Below, piece after piece: positions 1-9,355 of a stretch of DNA of 64,000 nucleotides; positions within the stretch are counted from its first letter, which is position 1, and every line of letters begins with the position of its first letter. The notes beneath the pieces were generated by a model that searched no databases, was not told the DNA's origin, and was given only the letters and a program-made list of their open reading frames with translations. The stretch comes from Fidelibacterota bacterium (GTDB taxonomy: Bacteria > Fidelibacterota > Marinisomatia > SCGC-AAA003-L08 > D37C17): positions 58,892-122,891 of the forward strand of contig PBEF01000003.1 in NCBI GenBank assembly GCA_002717625.1. The letters are read 5' to 3'. A program made the translations under genes and the position numbers.

Positions 1-1
1 A

Positions 2-250
2 TGGGAAGATAATCAGGAAACCATTATTTCTTATAGCCTTCTTAGACAACTTTGTCCGTGTGCTTTTTGTAGCGGAGAAACCGATGCGCTGGGTAAAAAA
101 TATGGAGGACAAACCATACCGGAAAGTGAAGATGTTTTTGTTGTGCGTTTTAAACAAATAGGTTATTACGGGCTACAGTTTTTCTTTTCAGATGGACATA
201 AAGATGGAATTTATACATTTGATTTTTTAAAAAAACAAAAAACTCAATAA
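2..250 (+). CDS. DUF971 (GBBH-like N-terminal) protein, 3' end only
   Basis: The frame is open from the window edge to a TAA at 248-250, so this is the last 82 codons of a gene that begins outside. The translation contains CPCAFCSGE, GYYGLQFFFSDGH and GIYTFDFL, which match the DUF971 / gamma-butyrobetaine hydroxylase N-terminal-like fold: Cys-rich strand, then a G-Y-(Y/A)-x-x-(Q/F) strand and a DGH...GIYxWxxL end. In bacteria such short proteins are free-standing, often near Fe-S or Mrp/ApbC genes, and their exact role is unknown. The HAD gene follows after 4 bp, so the two are probably co-transcribed. The family call is good; function is not assigned. Confidence 0.7.
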   Translation, partial: WEDNQETIISYSLLRQLCPCAFCSGETDALGKKYGGQTIPESEDVFVVRFKQIGYYGLQFFFSDGHKDGIYTFDFLKKQKTQ

Positions 251-254
251 CTAT

Positions 255-902
255 ATGTCTATACAAAATATTGTTTGGGATTGGAACGGGACTATCGTTA
301 ACGACGCTCAGGTCTTTGTTGACACAATGAACTTTCTTTTAGCTTCAGAAAGTCTTCCACTTACTCATCTACAAGACTACAGACAAAACTTTGTTTTTCC
401 TGTTGAACAATATTGGAAACACCTTGGTTTTTCTTTAAACACAAAAGAATTTAATAAAAAAAACTCGTTGTTTATTAAACAATATCAAAAGAACATGTTT
501 GTTCCCTTGCTGCACCCTGGTATAAAAAAATTAATAGGGCTTTTAAATGCAGAAAAAATTAGACAGTTTGTTTTGTCTGCATCTGAAAATTCTTTATTGC
601 AGCAATCTATCAAACACTATAAACTAACCTCTTTGTTTGTAGATTGTTTTGGAGTAAAAAACCTAAACGCTAAAGGAAAAGAGCTTTTAGGAAAAAAATT
701 ATTTAAAAAACATTTTCTAAACAATAAAAAAACTTTATTAATAGGAGATACTGAGTATGATGCGCGCGTAGCAGACGCTTTAGGGTGTCCTGTTGTTTTG
801 GTTTCCTATGGACATATTAACCATAACAGGCTTTCTAAAACAAACAAAACAGTTGTTGCTTCCGTTAAAGAGCTCTCTGATTTTATTTTTTCTAATCAAT
901 AA
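255..902 (+). CDS. HAD-superfamily hydrolase (phosphoglycolate phosphatase-like)
   Basis: This 215-residue protein has the layout of a HAD phosphatase of the Gph/PGMB type. Motif I is WDWNGTIV near residues 8-15, a helical cap runs from about 18 to 85, motif II is VLSAS near 107, and motif III/IV is LLIGDTEYDARVADALG near 160-178. The usual second aspartate of motif I (DxD) is an asparagine (DWN). That variant also occurs in other presumed phosphatases, but it removes the usual general acid. The substrate cannot be read from sequence. It starts 4 bp after the DUF971 stop, and its 3' end overlaps the convergent gene at 892 by 11 bp. Confidence 0.75.
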   Translation: MSIQNIVWDWNGTIVNDAQVFVDTMNFLLASESLPLTHLQDYRQNFVFPVEQYWKHLGFSLNTKEFNKKNSLFIKQYQKNMFVPLLHPGIKKLIGLLNAEKIRQFVLSASENSLLQQSIKHYKLTSLFVDCFGVKNLNAKGKELLGKKLFKKHFLNNKKTLLIGDTEYDARVADALGCPVVLVSYGHINHNRLSKTNKTVVASVKELSDFIFSNQ

Positions 903-1314
903 CATATGCAAAAATATTCTTAAATCCAGCACAATATGCAGCAATTACATGGTTACATAAAAAACGTGTTGCAATCATATTTTTTTTAATTCTTACGGGT
1001 TTGTGTTGTCCAAAACATACCGCTATTTTAGATTGTTTAGAAAAACCATATATTTCGGTTATATCAAAAAATTTTATTTCATTGTTTTGTTTTCCTATAA
1101 GTGGATTTTTTCCCGTTTTGTTGATATGGTTAGAAATAGGTATTATGCTAAGGCCTTTATTAAAACCTCGATCATATATAAAAATGGGCTCTTTTTTTCC
1201 TTGTTCTTCTTTAAAAAAATCAATTGAATTTTGAGGAAGTTTACGTACTTCTTCTTTGTGATTTTTTTTATAACTGTTATACGCTTCGCTTGTAATAAAA
1301 ATACGCTTATTCAT
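892..1314 (-). CDS. Short protein resembling part of purine nucleoside phosphorylase
   Basis: I chose the ATG at 1314 (140 residues, MNKRIFITSE...). A longer open frame reaches 1344 but lies wholly inside the end of yggS. Residues about 54-88 contain NHINKTGKNPLIG followed by FFDITEIY, closely like the family II purine nucleoside phosphorylase / MTA phosphorylase signature (DHINLxGxNPLxG...RFxDMxxAY). The C-terminus NHVIAAYCAGFKNIFAYVID resembles the PNP segment PEVxxARHxG...ITN. The N-terminal phosphate-binding region and the 40-50 residues normally between these motifs are missing. It may be a shrunken, repurposed PNP-like protein or a decaying gene kept in frame. Its start overlaps the yggS stop by 8 bp, so it is the last gene of that operon. 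Confidence 0.5.
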   Translation of the reverse strand: MNKRIFITSEAYNSYKKNHKEEVRKLPQNSIDFFKEEQGKKEPIFIYDRGFNKGLSIIPISNHINKTGKNPLIGKQNNEIKFFDITEIYGFSKQSKIAVCFGQHKPVRIKKNMIATRFLCNHVIAAYCAGFKNIFAYVID

Positions 1315-2017
1315 ATCTACTCTTATCAAACAAAAGAGTTCCAAGCCTGATGTGTGTTGCTCCTATTTGTAGGGCCTGCTTATAGTCTCCGCTCATTCCC
1401 AAAGACAAAGAAGAGCAGGTTGGATTTATTGTTTTTTCTATTGTTTTCTGTATTTTTTTTATTTTTTGAAAATATTCTTTAATTTTTTTTGTGTTTTGAG
1501 TGTTTGGGCCTATAGACATTATACCACAAAGTTTTATGTTTTGTAGTTTTTTTGTTTTTTTAGCAAGGAAAAGAGTTTCTTCGTTAGAAGCTCCTGCTTG
1601 TGTTGGTTTTCCCTTTAAATTGGTTTGTAAAAAAATTTTTTGTTTTTTGTTGTTTTTTTTTGCCACAGCATTAATTTTTACAAGAAGCTTTAAACTATCT
1701 ACAGACTGTATAACATCATATGTTTGAACAGCTTTATTTGTTTTGTTTCTTTGAAGGCGCCCTATTAGGTGTATTTTTGTTTTAGGATTAAGTTTGTTAT
1801 TTTTTAGTTTGTATTGTGTTTCTTGAACTTTGCTTTCTCCTATTTGAAAAAGATTTTGTTCTTCTGCGCTTTTAATTGCTTGAAAAGAAAATGTTTTTGT
1901 AACAACAATAATTTTGACCTTTTTGGGGAAAGGGGAATATTTTAAAATGTTGTTTGTTACTGTTTGTAGGTGGGATAGGTTGAGGGTTGTTTTTTTTAAT
2001 TTATATACAGCACTCAT
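1307..2017 (-). CDS. yggS: YggS/PROSC family PLP homeostasis protein
   Basis: This 236-residue protein belongs to the YggS/PLPBP family, single-domain alanine-racemase-like TIM barrels that bind pyridoxal phosphate and buffer the PLP pool without known enzymatic activity. Visible hallmarks are VVTKTF near residues 38-43 (lysine that forms the PLP aldimine), IGESKVQE, HLIGRLQRNK, and the C-terminal phosphate-binding stretch LSLGMSGDYKQALQIGAT followed by HIRLGTLLF. Length is normal for the family. It sits 8 bp downstream of gyrA on the same strand and overlaps the next gene. Identification is firm; the molecular role is known only from the family. Confidence 0.92.
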   Translation of the reverse strand: MSAVYKLKKTTLNLSHLQTVTNNILKYSPFPKKVKIIVVTKTFSFQAIKSAEEQNLFQIGESKVQETQYKLKNNKLNPKTKIHLIGRLQRNKTNKAVQTYDVIQSVDSLKLLVKINAVAKKNNKKQKIFLQTNLKGKPTQAGASNEETLFLAKKTKKLQNIKLCGIMSIGPNTQNTKKIKEYFQKIKKIQKTIEKTINPTCSSLSLGMSGDYKQALQIGATHIRLGTLLFDKSRYE

Positions 2018-2025
2018 TGTTTTTT

Positions 2026-4500
2026 TTATTCGCTTTTTATCTGTTCTTCCTCTTCATTAAACTCGTCTTCCTTTATAACTTTTGTTACCGATGCAATTTG
2101 AGCTTTTTCATCTAATTTTAAAAGTTTAACGCCTTGCGTGTTTCTTCCTATAATACTTAGGTTTGTAACTGTTTGTCTAATCATAATTCCTTTATCTGTT
2201 ATAATCATTAAATCATCTTCATCAACAACCTCCATAATAGAAATTAATTTTCCTGTTTTGTTGTTGGCCTTTAAAGTAAAAACCCCTTTTCCGCCTCTTT
2301 TTTGTTCCCTATATTCTTCAAGCAAGCTTCTTTTTCCAAAACCCTTACTGGACACAACTAAAACCTGTCCCTCTCTTTTAACCACCAACATTCCTATAAC
2401 AAAATCATCTTTAAAAGACATTCTAATGCCTGTAACCCCTTTGGTTTTTCTTCCTGTTGAGCGAATTTGGTTTTCATTAAACCTGATTGCTTTTCCATTG
2501 TTTGTTGCTAATAAAACATCTTGGTCTCCTGTGCTTATTTTTGCTTGAATTAATTCATCTCCATCATTAACATCAACAGCATATATTCCTCCTTTTCGGG
2601 GCCTGCTATACAACATTAAACGGCTTCTTTTAATTAACCCTTTTTTAGTACACATTATTAATTGTTGTTCTTCTGTAAACTCTTTAACCGAAACAAAGGC
2701 CTTAACTTTATCTTTAGAACCACACCCTATTAAATTAATGATTGCCCTGCCTTGAGATGTTCGAGAGGCTTGAGGAATTTGATGCACCTTTAACCAATAA
2801 CACTTTCCTGTGTCTGTAAAAAACAACATTGTATTATGGGTTGATGCAATAAAAAGATGTTCTACAAAATCATCTTGTTTTGTGTTTGCTCCCCTCATTC
2901 CCTTTCCTCCTCTGTTTTGTGTTTTCCATGTAGAAACAGGAAGGCGCTTAATATACCCGTTGTGGCTAATAGTTACCACCATATCTTCATCGGCTATCAT
3001 ATCCTCAATTGTTAAATCTCCGCTAATTGGTATTATTTCTGTTTTTCTTTCATCTCCATATTTATTGTTTATTTCCAACAATTCTTCTTTAATAATAGAG
3101 CTTTGTAATTGATAGTTGTTTAAAATATCTTGATAGTGCTTTATTTTGTTTTGGAGATCCATTAATTCCTCTAACAACTTATCTGTTTCTAGCGATGTTA
3201 GTTTTTGCAATCTCATATCTAAAATTGCTTTTGTTTGAACATCTGTAAAATTAAACATTTTTATTAATTTTGTTTTTGCCTCATCTGGGTTTTTAGATTT
3301 TTTTATTAATTCTATAACTTTGTCTATATTTTCTAAGGCTTTTTTTAATCCTTCTAAAATGTGTGCTCTTGTTTCCGCTTCTTTTAAATCAAATTTTGTT
3401 CTTTTTATTATAATTTCTCTTCTAAAAAGCAAAAATTGATTTAATACCTCTTGAATAGACATAACCTTAGGAACACCTTCAACAATCGCCAACATAATAA
3501 TTCCAAAAGTGTCTTGAAGTTGTGTTTGTTTATATAGGTTGTTTAAAATAATTTCAGCAATAGCATCTCTTTTACACTCTATTACTATTCTCATACCATC
3601 TTTATCAGACTCATCTCTTAAATCTGAAATTCCTTCTAATTTTTTTTCTCTAACGAGGTCTGCAACCCTTTCTATTAAACTTGCCTTGTTAACTTGATAC
3701 GGAATTTCATTGATAATAATAACTTCTTTGCCATTTTCTTTTTCTTCAATAGTGGCCCTGCCTCGCATAACAACTCGGCCCCGCCCTGTTGTATAAGCCT
3801 CTTTTATTCCATCTATCCCCATAATAAAACCCGCTGTTGGAAAATCAGGGCCCTTTATATGTTGTTCAAATAATTCTTCGCTTGTTATGTTTGGATTTTC
3901 TAATAGCGCAACAAGCCCAGAAACAAGTTCTTTAAGATTATGGGGAGGAATTTTTGTTGCCATTCCAACAGCAATTCCCTCTGAACCATTCATTAAAAGG
4001 TTGGGAATTTGTGTTGGTAAAACAGAGGGCTCTTCTAAACTATCATCAAAATTTGGTTGTAAAGAAACCGTTTCTTTTTCTATATCTTTTAACATTTCTG
4101 ATGCAATTTTAGACATTTTTGCCTCTGTATAACGCATAGCAGCAGCACCGTCCCCATCAACTGAACCAAAGTTTCCTTGTCCATCTATTAATAAATATCT
4201 TAAAGACCAGGGTTGTGCCATTCTTACTAAAGAGTCATATATAGACTGATCTCCGTGTGGATGATATTTACCAATAACCTCTCCTACAATTCTTGCACTT
4301 TTTTTATGTTTTCTGTTCCATTGAGCCCCAATGCCTGCAGCTCCATACAAAACTCTTCTATGTACTGGTTTTAAGCCATCTCTAACATCTGGAAGGGCTC
4401 TGCTTATAATAACAGACATTGCATATGAAAGATATGATTCTTCCATTTCGTCAACTAAGTCTCTTCCTAAAATACTTTGATTTTTAAATTCTTCTTCCAT
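2026..4500 (-). CDS. gyrA: DNA gyrase subunit A
   Basis: The 824-residue A subunit of DNA gyrase is the breakage-reunion subunit that, with GyrB, introduces negative supercoils. The winged-helix/tower region opens with SYAMSVIISRALPDVRDGLK. The catalytic tyrosine is in AAMRYTEAKMS (about Y124). The C-terminal beta-pinwheel includes the GyrA-box-like QKRGGKG near residue 740, which argues for gyrase over topoisomerase IV, as does the pairing with gyrB 8 bp upstream. The quinolone-determining region reads GKYHPHGDQSIYDS, so the position equal to E. coli Ser83 is Gln85. The C-terminus is acidic (EDEFNEEEEQIKSE), as in other gyrases. It is co-directional with gyrB and dnaN. Confidence 0.97.
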   Translation of the reverse strand: MEEEFKNQSILGRDLVDEMEESYLSYAMSVIISRALPDVRDGLKPVHRRVLYGAAGIGAQWNRKHKKSARIVGEVIGKYHPHGDQSIYDSLVRMAQPWSLRYLLIDGQGNFGSVDGDGAAAMRYTEAKMSKIASEMLKDIEKETVSLQPNFDDSLEEPSVLPTQIPNLLMNGSEGIAVGMATKIPPHNLKELVSGLVALLENPNITSEELFEQHIKGPDFPTAGFIMGIDGIKEAYTTGRGRVVMRGRATIEEKENGKEVIIINEIPYQVNKASLIERVADLVREKKLEGISDLRDESDKDGMRIVIECKRDAIAEIILNNLYKQTQLQDTFGIIMLAIVEGVPKVMSIQEVLNQFLLFRREIIIKRTKFDLKEAETRAHILEGLKKALENIDKVIELIKKSKNPDEAKTKLIKMFNFTDVQTKAILDMRLQKLTSLETDKLLEELMDLQNKIKHYQDILNNYQLQSSIIKEELLEINNKYGDERKTEIIPISGDLTIEDMIADEDMVVTISHNGYIKRLPVSTWKTQNRGGKGMRGANTKQDDFVEHLFIASTHNTMLFFTDTGKCYWLKVHQIPQASRTSQGRAIINLIGCGSKDKVKAFVSVKEFTEEQQLIMCTKKGLIKRSRLMLYSRPRKGGIYAVDVNDGDELIQAKISTGDQDVLLATNNGKAIRFNENQIRSTGRKTKGVTGIRMSFKDDFVIGMLVVKREGQVLVVSSKGFGKRSLLEEYREQKRGGKGVFTLKANNKTGKLISIMEVVDEDDLMIITDKGIMIRQTVTNLSIIGRNTQGVKLLKLDEKAQIASVTKVIKEDEFNEEEEQIKSE

Positions 4501-4508
4501 AAAAAAAA

Positions 4509-6452
<1,944 letters not shown>

Positions 6453-6460
6453 TTATTTTA

Positions 6461-6724
6461 TTATAATTTTTTTAATTGGGTTTTGTTTGTTTGAAAGTTT
6501 TTTTTTAATTCTGTTTGCATAAAAACAAGTTCATTTTTCCATGTTGTTTTTTTTACTTTTATAAAAAGGTCTCCATTTATAAAATCAACAACCTTTGCGT
6601 TGCTTTGTATTTGTTTACTTATTTTTTCTTTCCATTTTTTTTCTATTTTTTTAAATTCTAAATAATCTATACTGTCTTCTTTTTCAATAAATTGTTGTAA
6701 TGTAGTTTTAATTTTTTTAAACAT
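6461..6724 (-). CDS. DciA-like (DUF721) protein, probable replicative helicase loader/partner
   Basis: This 87-residue protein occupies the DUF721 slot found between dnaN/recF and gyrB in many bacteria. The sequence LEFKKIEKKWKEKISKQIQSN then VDFINGDLFIKVKKTTWKNEL fits the DUF721/DciA KH-like fold: a helix with a conserved Trp, then strands with LxVxVxSxxWxxEL. DciA proteins interact with the DnaB helicase at initiation in bacteria lacking DnaC/DnaI. That role is inferred from family and position; the protein itself is small and divergent. It starts 1 bp after the dnaN stop. Confidence 0.75.
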   Translation of the reverse strand: MFKKIKTTLQQFIEKEDSIDYLEFKKIEKKWKEKISKQIQSNAKVVDFINGDLFIKVKKTTWKNELVFMQTELKKNFQTNKTQLKKL

Positions 6725-6725
6725 T

Positions 6726-7838
6726 TTATTTTTGTCTTCTTAGTGGCATTAAAAGAGCAGTGTGTTGGGCTGTTGCTATTTCTTTTTTTGGTTTAAATAC
6801 AGCTGCTGTAAGGGGCCCGCTTAAAAAGATTTCAATTTCAGGAGAATTTATGTGTTCCAGTACTTCTTTTAAAAATTGTGCATTATACGCTATTGTTATA
6901 TTTTCATTATTATATTCGCATTCTAAATGTTCTTTTGCAGAAGACCTTGTTTCTTTATCTTCTGTAGAAATAGTTAGTTCGTTTTGATTAAAATCAATTA
7001 AAATTTGTTTTGTGCTTTTATTTGAAAAAATAGAAACTCTTTTTAATCCTTTGATAACATCTTCTGCTTTTATTGTAGCTTTAATATTTAATTCTTCTGG
7101 AATAACACTGTTGAAATCTGGAAAACTTTCTTTTATAATTCTTGTTATTAAACAGTTTTGTTTTTGTTTTATATCAAGATGGTTTTCGCTAATATTTATT
7201 ATTATTTTTTCTTTTATATTTATTCCATTTTTTAAAATATTAAAGAATTTTCCAGGTATAATAATAGATCCTTCAGGGTTGTTGTTTTCTATTTTTTTAT
7301 TATACTTTACAAGTCTATGTCCATCTGTTGCAACGGCGGTTATATCTTTTTCTTTAATGTTTAAATAAATTCCACATAAAGCGGGTTTAAGGTCGTCTTT
7401 GCTTGTAGCATATAATGTTGCATTTATAATTTCTAAAAGTTCATGTCCTTCTAATGTTATTTCTTGTTTTTTTTCTCTCTCTGGAACAGCGGGATATTCA
7501 GAAGGTTCTTTTCCTGTTATTTTATAAACACCTTTAGAAGAATTTATTTTTGTTTCATTATCTTCTTGTGTTTCAATTTCTAATTCTTCATTTGGTAAAG
7601 CAGAAACTATTTCTAAAAACCTTCCGCAAGGAAGAGCTGTTTCTCCATCTTTTAAAATCTTTCCATCTAATTCTGAAATTATAGTTTGTTCTAGATCTGT
7701 AGCTATTAAGGTTATTTTTTGTTTTTGGTTTTTTATTAAAACACAATTTAAAATAGGTAAAGTTGTTCTTAGGGGAATAACTTTGTTTATTTCATTTAAA
7801 GCTTTAAAGAGGTTGTTTTTTGTTGTTGTAAATTTCAC
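6726..7838 (-). CDS. dnaN: DNA polymerase III beta subunit (sliding clamp)
   Basis: The 370-residue beta clamp has three repeated clamp domains. Diagnostic stretches are ATDLEQTI near residue 46, ATDGHRLVKYNKKIE near 170, SEYPAVPE in the first inter-domain region, and the C-terminal AAVFKP...HTALLMPLRRQK, which corresponds to the P-M-R-x end of clamps. The start is GTG at 7838; an ATG just upstream is out of frame. It is the first gene of the dnaN-dciA-gyrB-gyrA-yggS series. It lies about 15 kb from dnaA rather than adjacent to it, and its upstream 242 bp is non-coding. Confidence 0.96.
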   Translation of the reverse strand: MKFTTTKNNLFKALNEINKVIPLRTTLPILNCVLIKNQKQKITLIATDLEQTIISELDGKILKDGETALPCGRFLEIVSALPNEELEIETQEDNETKINSSKGVYKITGKEPSEYPAVPEREKKQEITLEGHELLEIINATLYATSKDDLKPALCGIYLNIKEKDITAVATDGHRLVKYNKKIENNNPEGSIIIPGKFFNILKNGINIKEKIIINISENHLDIKQKQNCLITRIIKESFPDFNSVIPEELNIKATIKAEDVIKGLKRVSIFSNKSTKQILIDFNQNELTISTEDKETRSSAKEHLECEYNNENITIAYNAQFLKEVLEHINSPEIEIFLSGPLTAAVFKPKKEIATAQHTALLMPLRRQK

Positions 7839-8080
7839 TTGATTACCATTATAAAATAGTGCTTGTAAACACCTTAAATTTTACCGGGTTTTAAACAACT
7901 TAACAAGCATTATAAATATAAAATTAATATTAAAATTAAATTTATTTTTATTATTATAGTTGTGGAAATGTTTATAATTATAAAATTTAAAAACATAATA
8001 AAAAAACAACTATAAAAATTAAAAGAAAAAGTTTAAGAATTACTTTAATGTTAATAAAAAAAAAGAAATGTTGATAATTT
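7839..8080. promoter_or_regulatory. AT-rich intergenic region upstream of dnaN
   Basis: This 242 bp gap lies between the surA-like stop and dnaN. It is almost purely A/T apart from one short GC-containing patch near 7873-7880. It must hold the dnaN promoter; a TATAAT lies on the minus strand at about 7849-7854 but has no clear -35 partner. Three copies of TGTTNATAA occur on the plus strand at 7969-7977, 8049-8057 and 8069-8077, each one mismatch from the DnaA-box complement TGTGNATAA. The region could be a DNA-unwinding stretch or simply a promoter. I see no RNA gene. Confidence 0.4.
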
Positions 8081-8082
8081 CT
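8056..8082 (-). terminator. Weak Rho-independent terminator after the surA-like gene
   Basis: On the minus strand AGAAAT, a 7-base loop and ATTTCT form a 6 bp stem followed by nine T residues. The stem starts inside the stop codon region of the gene ending at 8081. It has only one G-C pair, so it is a weak hairpin; the U-run is strong. Confidence 0.35.
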
Positions 8083-9355
8083 AATTATTAAATATTTCTA
8101 TATAGGTTTTCTCTTTTTCTTGATTTATCCACTCTTGTAAAAGGTTAAACCTTTTATATGATAAAGCAACACTTTCAATAAGAGACCAGTTGTCTTTTAA
8201 AGAGAGAGGTTTTGTTTTTTTCTGTTTATGTTTATAGAGTAAGAAAATAGAAGAATTTTCTATAAAAATATTAGAAAAAGAAAAATTTTCTAATGAAAAA
8301 ATGTTTTTTTGTAAAAACAAAGGAAGCTTATTTATATTAAAATCAATATAATATCCAGAAAAATTATCAAATTTATTATTATAATTTATACAAAGAGAGT
8401 CAAAGGCCCCGGGATCATTAAAGTTGTTTTCTAAATAAGCGTTAAATTGTTCTTTTAAAACAACAACATCTTTTGGGCCAGGAGAAAAACTAAATAAAAT
8501 ATGTTGAGTGTGTATTTTTTCCCCTATTCTATCTAACAGTTTTATTAAATGTAAACCAAAAGGGCTTTGTATTGGTTTAGAAACTTCTCCTATTTGTAAA
8601 GAAAAAGCTGTTTTTTCATACTCGGGAACCAAAGAACCTCTTTTTGTATAGTTTAAATCACCCCCCTTTGAAGCAGAGCCAGGGTCTTGAGAATATTTTT
8701 TTGCAGCCTCTTCAAAAGAAAGTTTTTTTGTTTCTAGGCTATCTTTTAGCTTTAAAGCAAATGAAAAAATAGAGTCTTTTGTTGTTTGGCTTATTTCAAT
8801 AGGTGCCTGTAATATTGAAAACTCTGCTAAAGGCTCTGGAGAAGGAAAAGAGTCAGGGTTTGTAATAAAAAAACCTTCCACCTCTTGTCTGTTTATTGAA
8901 ACGCTCCCAAAACGTGAAACCCTAAATTTTTCTACATATATTTCTTCTTTTACAATATCCCAATATTCTGCCTTTATTTCAGAAAGGGACATTTTCATCG
9001 TGTCTTCTAGTGCTTTTTCAGAACCAAAAACATTAGAAAAAGAAGAAATTCTATCTTCTAGGTTTGTATTTATTTCATCAAAAGAGACCTCTATACTAGT
9101 ATCTTTTTGAGCAGAGTTTAAAACAACAAGCCTATCTATTTTTTCATTTAAAACTTTTTTAAATAAAGATTCAAACATTAAAGGACTTTTTTGAGGAACA
9201 ATATTTTTTTGTTTTGCCAACAATAAGGTTTGTTCAAAAACATCAGATTTTAATATTGCAAAATCACCAACAACAGCCACAACACCATCAACATGGCTGT
9301 TTGTTTGTTGTTGAGAAAAAGAAAAATTTAAAAATAATAATAAAATTAAAATCAA
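8081..9355 (-). CDS. SurA-like periplasmic peptidyl-prolyl isomerase
   Basis: This 424-residue exported parvulin-type chaperone begins with a hydrophobic signal (ILILLLFLNFSFSQQQ). A SurA N-terminal-like helical region follows from about 20 to 150 (VDGVVAVVGDFAILKSDVFE). A parvulin/PpiC domain spans about 170-280, with ILQAPI, ARKYSQDPGS-type AAKKYSQDPGSASKGGDL, and PFGLHLIKLLDR. A second, degenerate PPIase-like region opens with IHTQHILFSF and lacks a clear active site. SurA proteins escort outer-membrane proteins through the periplasm. The start is TTG, overlapping the previous gene's TGA in a TTGA. It is the last gene of the mfd-ppiC-surA run. Confidence 0.85.
   Translation of the reverse strand: MILILLLFLNFSFSQQQTNSHVDGVVAVVGDFAILKSDVFEQTLLLAKQKNIVPQKSPLMFESLFKKVLNEKIDRLVVLNSAQKDTSIEVSFDEINTNLEDRISSFSNVFGSEKALEDTMKMSLSEIKAEYWDIVKEEIYVEKFRVSRFGSVSINRQEVEGFFITNPDSFPSPEPLAEFSILQAPIEISQTTKDSIFSFALKLKDSLETKKLSFEEAAKKYSQDPGSASKGGDLNYTKRGSLVPEYEKTAFSLQIGEVSKPIQSPFGLHLIKLLDRIGEKIHTQHILFSFSPGPKDVVVLKEQFNAYLENNFNDPGAFDSLCINYNNKFDNFSGYYIDFNINKLPLFLQKNIFSLENFSFSNIFIENSSIFLLYKHKQKKTKPLSLKDNWSLIESVALSYKRFNLLQEWINQEKEKTYIEIFNN

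Noticed and set aside
2138..2548. Plus-strand open frame with hydrophobic segments opposite gyrA
   Set aside because: It is the complement of well-conserved GyrA C-terminal sequence; the hydrophobicity comes from reverse reading of Lys/Asp-rich codons.
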